Positions 6,572-11,230 of a stretch of 11,230 bases of DNA are shown piece by piece (within the stretch, counting starts at the first letter, position 1; each line of letters opens with the position of its first letter). A model generated the notes under the pieces. That model saw nothing but the letters and a program-made list of their open reading frames with translations. It made no database searches and was not told the DNA's origin. Source of the stretch: an uncultured Clostridia bacterium (lineage in GTDB: Bacteria; Bacillota; Clostridia; TANB77; CAG-508); the NCBI GenBank assembly GCA_947626205.1, contig CANQRO010000047.1:1-11230 (forward strand). The letters are read 5' to 3'. The translations under genes were made by a program, and so were the position numbers.

Positions 6572-6991
6572 TTAACCATTATAATCATCTATCAATTCTG
6601 AGAAATCTACATATTCACTCATAGAAGTGCTCTCCAAGGTTTTTCCTATAATTTTGCTTACACCGCCTTTACTCGAAAGCCAATCTATAAGTTCTTCAAT
6701 ATTATATATCAGATACAAATCCAAATCATCTTCAAAATCTGGAACACGTATATTTCGTGCCCCATAAATGAAGAAAGCAAAAGTCGATCTATACTGCTCT
6801 GGTATTTCAGTTACACGGATTAGTTCAAACTCTCCATCCAGCATATACTCTGATAAAAAGTCGTAATCGACTTTTTCCACAATTTCGTCGACTCTTTCGT
6901 AGTTTCCTTTTTCAGCTTCCTCCGAAATGTGATCTTCTTCCATCCGCTTCAATTCAGAAAGCAAAATGGATAAAAATTCTTTTTTGTTCAT
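6572..6991 (-). CDS. Acidic hypothetical protein with foreign-looking composition
   Basis: A 139-residue protein not recognised as a known family. It is strongly acidic (many Glu/Asp runs such as MEEDHISEEAEKG near the start and EDDLDLY near 87), has few cysteines, and shows no signal peptide or membrane helix. It looks like a small soluble alpha/beta protein with an aromatic central stretch (TFAFFIYGARNIRVPDF, about 69-85). The coding sequence is clearly richer in G+C and in CpG (TCGTCGACTC-like stretches) than its neighbours, suggesting recent acquisition. The ATG at 6991 has AAAGGAG upstream; a good promoter (7049-7077) and a tight terminator (6514-6552) make it a stand-alone unit. Small acidic orphans like this include toxin-immunity and anti-defence proteins, but nothing here proves such a role. 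Confidence 0.75.
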   Translation of the reverse strand: MNKKEFLSILLSELKRMEEDHISEEAEKGNYERVDEIVEKVDYDFLSEYMLDGEFELIRVTEIPEQYRSTFAFFIYGARNIRVPDFEDDLDLYLIYNIEELIDWLSSKGGVSKIIGKTLESTSMSEYVDFSELIDDYNG

Positions 6992-7048
6992 AATGTTTCT
7001 CCTTTGCTTTTAGTGTGCGAGAGATTTAAAAAAAATGGTTATATTATA

Positions 7049-7077
7049 ATTATACCACTTTATGTAAATTTTTACAA
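7049..7077 (-). promoter_or_regulatory. Promoter of the orphan gene
   Basis: On the minus strand, TTGTAA (-35, 7072-7077) and a perfect TATAAT (-10, 7049-7054) are 17 bp apart, about 60 bp before the start codon. A 14-bp inverted repeat (TGTAAA-TT-TTTACA, 7063-7076) overlaps the -35 box and spacer and could be an operator. Confidence 0.7.
7063..7076. promoter_or_regulatory. TGTAAA-TT-TTTACA palindrome in divergent promoter region
   Basis: A perfect 6-bp inverted repeat with a 2-bp spacer lies in the 142-bp gap between the orphan gene and the divergent M23 peptidase gene, overlapping the orphan gene's -35 box. It has the form of a small dimeric repressor site. No regulator gene is adjacent and the AT-rich context makes chance plausible. 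Confidence 0.3.
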
Positions 7078-7133
7078 TATTAGCATATTGCATATTATTA
7101 TTTTGCTTTCATATACATATTACGAGGTGTATT

Positions 7134-8225
7134 TTGTTGTTTATTCACTCTGTTAAAATAAATAAATCTTATATTCTTTTTGCTTTTATCGTTATTATAA
7201 TTTTAATTACTTTAATTATTGCATCCATTTTATATCCTATTTCTTTACCAGCAAATTCTTCTAGTTTAATTTGGGAAAATACTATCAATGAAACTACTTC
7301 TGAAAAGAAAAACTATATAAAATGGGTAGATTTTAGTGCAACTTATGAAGTTCTTGAAAAAACTTCAAAATATGATATAGATTCGCATAATAAAGATTCA
7401 AAAGTTAAATATAACTGGATAGAACTTCTAAGCTATCTTGCATGTAAATATGGAGGAAATTTTAAAAAATTTAATCAAAATGATTTAACAAAATTAATTA
7501 ATCAATTAAATAATGGCACAACTATGGAAGATTTATCTAAAGATTTAAAAAATTATTCGTATTATTATGAAGCTTTTGATGCAGTTTTACATGAATTTAT
7601 TGGAGAATACGAGGTAGAAATTCCAAATGCTGGTACAGATGAAAAAACATATGTAAAAAAATATGGTGTTAAAGCCTTCTTACCTATTGCAAAAAAATAT
7701 AGTTTCAGCCATTATGATGATTTTGGAAATAGTCGTTCATATGGATATAAACGTGTACACTTAGGAAACGATTTAATGGGATCAATTGGTACCCCTATAA
7801 TTGCTGTAGAATCTGGAATTGTTGAAGCTCTTGGTTGGAACCAATATGGAGGTTGGAGAATTGGTATTAGAAGTTTTGATAAAAAACGTTATTATTACTA
7901 TGCACATCTTAGAAAAGATCACCCATATGTAAAAGATTTAGAAGAAGGTCAAGTTGTAAAAGCTGGTGACGTAATAGGTTATCTTGGTATGACAGGTTAT
8001 AGTACAAAAGAGAATGTAAATAACATTAATGTCCCCCACCTGCACTTTGGAATGCAATTAATTTTTGATGAGGTACAAAAAGATGGAACAAATCAAATTT
8101 GGATAGATGTTTACCAGATTATTGAATTTTTAAGGAAAAATAAATCTGAGGTAATGAAAGATAATACAGAAAATAAGGATTATATAAGAAAATATGATAT
8201 TATAGATCCATGTATAATGGAATAA
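7134..8225 (+). CDS. Membrane-anchored M23 (LytM-type) metalloendopeptidase
   Basis: A 363-residue protein with one N-terminal transmembrane helix (about 13-35) and an extracytoplasmic body, predicted to cut peptidoglycan cross-bridges or stem peptides, or to bind the wall during division or sporulation. The C-terminal M23 domain (about 180-335) shows HLGND (His209, Asp213), YAH (His258) and PHLHFG (His302, His304). These give the complete zinc-ligand set (His209, Asp213, His304) and catalytic histidines, so it should be active, unlike degenerate SpoIIQ or EnvC types. Residues 40-180 are a family-variable helical region. No ATG lies near the N-terminus; the start is a TTG at 7134 or, with better spacing from GAGGTG (7124-7129), the adjacent TTG at 7137. 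The gene is divergent from the orphan gene and ends at a hairpin (8229-8263). Substrate and timing are unknown. Confidence 0.88.
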   Translation: MLFIHSVKINKSYILFAFIVIIILITLIIASILYPISLPANSSSLIWENTINETTSEKKNYIKWVDFSATYEVLEKTSKYDIDSHNKDSKVKYNWIELLSYLACKYGGNFKKFNQNDLTKLINQLNNGTTMEDLSKDLKNYSYYYEAFDAVLHEFIGEYEVEIPNAGTDEKTYVKKYGVKAFLPIAKKYSFSHYDDFGNSRSYGYKRVHLGNDLMGSIGTPIIAVESGIVEALGWNQYGGWRIGIRSFDKKRYYYYAHLRKDHPYVKDLEEGQVVKAGDVIGYLGMTGYSTKENVNNINVPHLHFGMQLIFDEVQKDGTNQIWIDVYQIIEFLRKNKSEVMKDNTENKDYIRKYDIIDPCIME

Positions 8226-8228
8226 TTT

Positions 8229-8263
8229 ATAAATGTGTAGTATATTGCAAACTACACATTTAT
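8229..8263. terminator. Hairpin after the M23 peptidase gene
   Basis: A perfect 13-bp stem (8229-8241 with 8251-8263; core AATGTGTAGT / ACTACACATT) with a 9-nt loop begins 3 bp after the M23 stop codon. T-tracts are weak on both sides, so termination efficiency is uncertain. It could also end the convergent permease transcript beyond the 30-bp repeats. Confidence 0.6.
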
Positions 8264-8280
8264 TCTTTACAAATTATTTC

Positions 8281-8398
8281 ATTACATTTTTATTTATCAA
8301 ATATATTTTCATTACACTTTTATTTATCAAATATATTTTCATTACACTTTTATTTATCAAATATATTTTAGTAATATTATTTATTAAACTTATTTTTC
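8281..8398. repeat. 30-bp tandem repeat (three good copies plus one decayed)
   Basis: Copies at 8281-8310, 8311-8340 and 8341-8370 share ATTACAcTTTTATTTATCAA followed by ATATATTTTC, with one substitution in copy 1 and one in copy 3. A 28-bp decayed copy follows at 8371-8398. Two further degenerate copies can be traced at about 8399-8430 and 8431-8450, which enter the 3' coding end of the permease gene. It is a short minisatellite without spacers, so not CRISPR. The plus-strand open frame through it has no ribosome binding site and only encodes the repeat. Confidence 0.85.
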
Positions 8399-8407
8399 TT
8401 ACATTTC

Positions 8408-9503
8408 TTATCTATCAAAAATTGCTTTTCCTACACCTTTATCTATCATGGTTGCAAATATGTTTTTTAATATAATAAGCACAATCGGTCCTATAAACAT
8501 TCCAAGAACTCCTATTGCTTTAAAACCTGTATACATTGCAATTAAAGTAAATATAGGATGTATTCCAATATGGTTACTTACTACTCTTGGTTCTGCAAGT
8601 TGTCTAACTACTGTCATTACAATCCATAAAGCTAATATTGCGAGTGCTAAATTAATATCTCCATTAATAGCTGAAATAATTGCCCAAGGTATCATAACAG
8701 TTCCAGAGCCTAAAATAGGAAGTGCATCTACAAACCCTATACCGAAGAGCTGCAAGAAGAGGATATCCTACTGCAAAGCCTGTAAATTTTAATATATATA
8801 AACCAATCAATGAAATTATAAATGATATTAAAATCAAAGTTGCTTCTGCTTTTAAGTAACTCCCTAAGCTTATAATTAAATCTCTTGTGTGTTTTCCAAT
8901 TCGTTTTACCCATTCTTTAGGTAAATGATGTTCTAATTGATCTAAAATATATATTCTATCTGTACATATGAAATATATTGCAACAATTGAAACTCCTACA
9001 TAAATAGCTATAGTTGGAACTTGTGTTAATAAATTTAGCATAGATGTTAAAAATTCTTTTACCCATGTAGAAATAGTACCAATAAAATCCCATAGAGAAT
9101 TTTTAATAACATTTGTTACATCTTCTGGAATTTTTATTTTTGTAAAATCTATACTATTTATTACATCTTGCATTTTATTATATGCTATTTCTATATATTG
9201 ATTTAGGCTTTTTAAGAGTACTGAAGATTCTTGAATAAATGCTGTAATTCCCCATGCAAAAAGTCCAATCAGTATAATAGATACAAATACTAATACAATA
9301 ATTGCACTTGTTTTCCTTGTAAAGTTTGTCCTTTTGTGTACAAATTTAACAATAGGTTCAATAAATAAAGATATAATAAATGCTATTAAAAAAGGCATAT
9401 AAAATATAGCTAATCGAAAAGCCAAATATATACCTAGTAAACTAAATGCAAGAAGTATTATTCTTTTTGCTACTTTTGTCCAATATCCCATATCAACAAC
9501 CAT
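8408..9503 (-). pseudogene. AI-2E family permease (PerM/YtvI-like), interrupted by a 1-bp frameshift
   Basis: Together the two overlapping frames encode a normal-length AI-2E transporter-family protein of about 364 residues with six to eight membrane helices; family roles include YtvI-type sporulation proteins and sodium-dependent transporters. The N-terminal part (from ATG 9503, AGAGGA upstream) is intact to ...GYPLLAAL, then runs into an aberrant tail. The C-terminal part continues in another frame as GIGFVDALPILGSGTVMIPW...VRQLAEPRVVSNHIGIHPIFTLIAMYTGFKAIGVLGMFIGPIVLIILK, the best-conserved family block. The frames join cleanly if one base at about 8744 is removed, giving LLAALGIGFVDALP. 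The span 9503-8408 is 1096 bases, one more than a multiple of three. This is either a real recent inactivation or a sequencing/assembly error. The gene follows the CBS gene after a hairpin. Confidence 0.85.
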
Positions 9504-9540
9504 ATTTCATTCCTCTTTATGTAGATTTAATCTTTTAAAT

Positions 9541-9574
9541 AATAATAGAAGTAGAATATTCTACCTCTATTATT
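9541..9574 (-). terminator. Palindromic hairpin between CBS gene and permease
   Basis: A 34-bp imperfect palindrome: AATAATAG (9541-9548) pairs with CTATTATT (9567-9574), and the inner GTAGAATATTCTAC (9551-9564) is fully self-complementary, with 2-nt mismatched sides between. It starts about 20 bp past the CBS stop codon and about 37 bp before the permease start. The T-tract is poor, so it may be a partial terminator or an mRNA-processing or stability element. Confidence 0.55.
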
Positions 9575-9593
9575 ATATTATTTTATCTAATAA

Positions 9594-10043
9594 TTATTCA
9601 GCATTTTGTGGATTGTTATTGCAATTACAGATATTTCCCAATGTATTACATATTTCTTTTTCGCCAACTTTATGGTCATTATGAGATAAATCTCCTAATG
9701 TTAAAATTCCAACAATTTTATTATTTTGATCACAAACAGGAATTCTACGAACTTGAAAATCTGACATTAGTTTTGTAGCTTCTTCTACTGTCGTATCTGG
9801 TGAACATGAACATACACCACATGTCATAACTTCTGAAACAGGAGTTGTTTTTGCATCCTTATCACAAGATATTGTACGTAATATAACATCTCTATCAGTT
9901 AAAACTCCTACTACACAATTATTATCATCGCAAACAGGTATACATCCTACATGGTTATTACACATTAATTTAGCTACATCAGCAACATTCATTTCTGGAG
10001 TGCAACAACAAACGTTTTTTGTCATACAATCTTTTACTTCCAT
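9594..10043 (-). CDS. Cysteine-rich tandem CBS-domain protein
   Basis: A 149-residue cytoplasmic protein made of two CBS motifs (about 1-60 and 66-120) plus a short Cys/Asn-rich tail. CBS pairs form a Bateman module that usually binds adenosine ligands and senses energy or nucleotide state. The motifs MTKNVCCCTPE...HVGCIPVCDDNNCVVGVLTDRDVI and MTCGVCSCSPD...VRRIPVCDQNNKIVGILTLGDL are typical in shape. Oddly, there are 16 cysteines (about 11%), at similar places in both repeats (VCCC/VCSC after the start, IPVC in the middle) and in the tail (ICN...ICNCN). No effector domain is attached, so the partner is unknown. The ATG at 10043 has AAAGGATGG upstream. The gene follows a terminator-like hairpin, so it probably has its own promoter, not clearly identified. 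Metal or redox sensing is speculation. Confidence 0.88.
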   Translation of the reverse strand: MEVKDCMTKNVCCCTPEMNVADVAKLMCNNHVGCIPVCDDNNCVVGVLTDRDVILRTISCDKDAKTTPVSEVMTCGVCSCSPDTTVEEATKLMSDFQVRRIPVCDQNNKIVGILTLGDLSHNDHKVGEKEICNTLGNICNCNNNPQNAE

Positions 10044-10091
10044 ATGAAAACCATCCTTTCAAATAATCTACGATATTATTTTTTGCAAAAC

Positions 10092-10169
10092 AAAAAAATA
10101 TATTCTAAAAAAGTTTGCAATTATATAAATTTTATATTTTTATATAATTTTTACTTTTTAGAATATATT
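10092..10169 (-). terminator. Long AT-rich terminator hairpin upstream of the CBS gene
   Basis: An outer stem (10097-10114 with 10153-10169, one bulged base; AATATATTCTAAAAAAGT) and an inner 10-bp stem (10120-10129 with 10139-10148; ATTATATAAA / TTTATATAAT) form a 73-nt hairpin. On the minus strand it runs into a run of seven T (10092-10098, overlapping the arm). It probably ends the transcript of gene 10310-10798. Its low GC lowers confidence. Confidence 0.6.
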
Positions 10170-10250
10170 ATATTTTTGTATAATTTTCACTTTCTAGAAT
10201 ATATTATATTTTTGTATAATTTTCACTTTCTAGAATATATTATATTTTTA
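10137..10250. repeat. 36-bp tandem repeat (three copies plus a partial)
   Basis: Units at 10137-10172, 10173-10208 and 10209-10244 have the pattern TTTTTGTATAATTTTCAC then TTTCTAGAATATATTATA. The first unit differs by a few bases, and a partial decayed unit follows. Copies 2 and 3 are nearly identical and each holds a TTCTAGAA palindrome. The first unit supplies the right arm of the hairpin at 10097-10169. The plus-strand open frame through it merely repeats a 12-residue hydrophobic peptide and is not credited as a gene. Other than this array and the hairpin, the 266-bp gap 10044-10309 holds nothing recognised. Confidence 0.85.
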
Positions 10251-10309
10251 CACAAATTTTATATATAAATTTGCTATTTTTTTATATAAATATTAACAAT
10301 TTAAAATAC

Positions 10310-10798
10310 CTATCTTGGTTTAATTTGTTGTGAATATGGTGGTCGTGGTCCTCCTGGAAATGGTGGTCGCGGTGGTTGTGGTTTTGGACGACTTCCTCCT
10401 ATAATTTCTCTTAATATCAATATTCTAATTAAATCCCTAAGAAAATTATTTCTTGCATTATTATATTGTCTATCATCTGCTTTTACATTTCTTGTTTCAA
10501 TTTTTAAATCTACTTCAATAGTTTTATATACTGTGTCCACCATTCTTTCTATTACTTCATCTGTTAATGCTTCCATATTTACACTTTTGCATTGTTCACA
10601 TATTAAAGGATAAACTCTTCTGTAAATATCTGGATAAAATTGTTCCAGACGTGAATTATCTTCATTTTCAAATGTCATATTTCTATTAAATATGTAATAA
10701 TCATTTGTATTATATAATTCATCTTCCTGTGCATTATAAGGCGGCATATAGCCTAATACACTTCGCATATAAACTTCATATGGATTTTGTTCTAGCAT
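10310..10798 (-). CDS. Hypothetical proline-rich protein, possibly spore-associated
   Basis: A 162-residue protein without signal peptide or membrane helix. The N-terminal part has NPYEVYMRSVLGYMPPYN (about 5-22), then a helical domain containing FYPDIYRRVYPLICEQCKSVN (54-74, with a CxxC at 67-70), and ends with a Pro/Arg/Gly-rich tail (136-162; PPRPPFPGGPRPPY). Similar clostridial proteins with a YPDIYxxVYPxxC motif and a Pro-rich tail are usually annotated as hypothetical. The tail is reminiscent of coat or surface proteins, but this is a resemblance only. The ATG at 10798 follows a strong AGGAGGG site. Just upstream is a sequence matching the mother-cell sigma-K promoter pattern, supporting a sporulation role. 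The gene follows murD on the same strand after 71 bp. The CxxC could bind metal or form a disulfide. Function unknown. Confidence 0.78.
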   Translation of the reverse strand: MLEQNPYEVYMRSVLGYMPPYNAQEDELYNTNDYYIFNRNMTFENEDNSRLEQFYPDIYRRVYPLICEQCKSVNMEALTDEVIERMVDTVYKTIEVDLKIETRNVKADDRQYNNARNNFLRDLIRILILREIIGGSRPKPQPPRPPFPGGPRPPYSQQIKPR

Positions 10799-10827
10799 AG
10801 TTTTTCCCTCCTAGTTAATTCATATGG

Positions 10828-10855
10828 TATTATATGCTTTTTATAATTATAAAGT
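10828..10855 (-). promoter_or_regulatory. Sigma-K-like (or sigma-A-like) promoter of the proline-rich protein gene
   Basis: On the minus strand, AC (10854-10855), a 17-bp spacer and GCATATAATA (10828-10837) fit the Bacillus sigma-K pattern AC-N16/17-CATANNNTA. The same -10 also contains TATAAT, so a sigma-A promoter with a poor -35 cannot be excluded. It lies about 30 bp before the start codon, in very AT-rich DNA where such matches arise readily. Confidence 0.4.
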
Positions 10856-10869
10856 TACTACTTATGCCT

Positions 10870-11230
10870 TTAGGCTAAATTATTTACTAATTTTTTGAAT
10901 GTATTACCTCTTTCTTCAAAATTTTTGAATAAATCAAAACTAGCACTAGCTGGCGAGAATAACACCACTTGACCTGGTTTTGCAATTCTTTTTGCAACTT
11001 CTACAATTTGAGAGAATTCGTTACATTCATATATTGGTAATTCTTTACCTTGTTTTTCTAACTCATTATTTACAGCATTCTTAATTTTAGCAGATGTTTG
11101 CCCAATTAAAATTAATCCTTTTACTTTATCTACAATTGGCTTAGCTAATGGCTCATAATCTAAGTGTTTATCATAGCCTCCTGCTATTAGAATAATATCT
11201 TCATCAAAAGATTTTAATCCTGCAATTGTC
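10870..11230 (-). CDS. murD: UDP-N-acetylmuramoyl-L-alanine--D-glutamate ligase MurD, C-terminal 119 residues
   Basis: The end of the cytoplasmic Mur ligase that adds D-glutamate to UDP-MurNAc-L-Ala with ATP during peptidoglycan precursor synthesis. The frame is open from the right edge to the TAA at 10870-10872. Visible MurD features: IAGGYDKHLDYEPLA near the start of the fragment (the conserved GGxDK motif of the C-terminal domain), GLILIGQTSAKI, and the highly conserved end block VVLFSPASASFDLFKNFEERGNTFKKLV. The central ATP-binding domain and start lie outside the window. In many Firmicutes murD sits in a division and cell-wall cluster; here the next downstream gene on the same strand is the proline-rich hypothetical, so this looks like a cluster end or a stand-alone murD. 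No strong terminator was seen between them; a 3-4-bp GCC/GGC hairpin at the stop is too weak. Confidence 0.95.
   Translation of the reverse strand, partial: TIAGLKSFDEDIILIAGGYDKHLDYEPLAKPIVDKVKGLILIGQTSAKIKNAVNNELEKQGKELPIYECNEFSQIVEVAKRIAKPGQVVLFSPASASFDLFKNFEERGNTFKKLVNNLA

Noticed and set aside
8233..8475. Plus-strand open frame encoding repeated LLFIKYIFIT peptides
   Set aside because: Product of the 30-bp tandem repeat (30 is a multiple of three); it starts inside the M23 terminator hairpin and has no ribosome binding site.
8448..8792. Plus-strand open frame of 114 codons
   Set aside because: Antisense to the conserved C-terminal block of the AI-2E permease, whose minus-strand reading matches a known family.
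10137..10250. Possible CRISPR array because of 36-bp units
   Set aside because: Units are directly head to tail with no spacers, and no cas genes are nearby.
10044..10268. Plus-strand open frame encoding FLYNFHFLEYII repeats
   Set aside because: Generated by the 36-bp repeat; no upstream ribosome binding site and it overlaps the CBS gene's translation signals on the opposite strand.
10861..10878. GCC-TTTA-GGC mini hairpin at the murD stop
   Set aside because: Stem of only 3-4 bp and no T-tract, too weak to call a terminator.

Overview
The window is about 70-75% A+T and reads as chromosome from a low-GC, spore-forming, anaerobic Clostridia-type Firmicute. The evidence is AGGAGG-type ribosome binding sites, a CsoR copper regulator, a two-gene CotF-like spore coat cluster, a classical anaerobe rubrerythrin, and murD at the right edge. 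Species cannot be named from the sequence alone. Most genes lie on the minus strand. No rRNA, tRNA, CRISPR, integrase or transposase gene was seen.

Right-to-left along the minus strand, positions 4320-1 form a copper-responsive unit. A sigma-A-type promoter has a near-perfect CsoR operator between its -35 and -10 boxes. It is followed by csoR, a YbgC/FadM-type hotdog thioesterase, a long-chain acyl-CoA synthetase, a CopZ-like chaperone and a CopA P-type ATPase cut by the window edge. No intrinsic terminator is visible inside the unit, so the two acyl-CoA genes appear to sit inside a copper-regulated transcript. Just upstream (4575-5138), separated by its own terminator, is a duplicated DUF305 protein, a family that includes copper-binding members.

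Positions 5254-5683 carry two small plus-strand CotF-like genes. They share a strong bidirectional terminator with the convergent rubrerythrin gene (5820-6359). Next comes a self-contained cassette (6514-7077) with one acidic protein of unknown function, its own promoter and terminator, and visibly higher GC. A membrane-anchored M23 (LytM) endopeptidase gene with a TTG start (7134-8225, plus) is transcribed divergently from it.

The right third holds an AI-2E-family (PerM/YtvI-like) permease gene broken by a one-base frameshift near 8744, a cysteine-rich two-CBS-domain protein, a proline-rich, possibly spore-associated protein behind a sigma-K-like promoter, and the C-terminal part of murD. 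Three small tandem arrays (17, 30 and 36 bp units) sit at the 3' ends of minus-strand genes. The 30-bp array seems to fade into the last codons of the permease gene. The 36-bp array repeats one arm of a candidate terminator hairpin.

No clearly new multi-gene system was found. The most notable observations are the lipid genes inside the copper operon, the gene-end tandem arrays, and the GC-anomalous orphan cassette.
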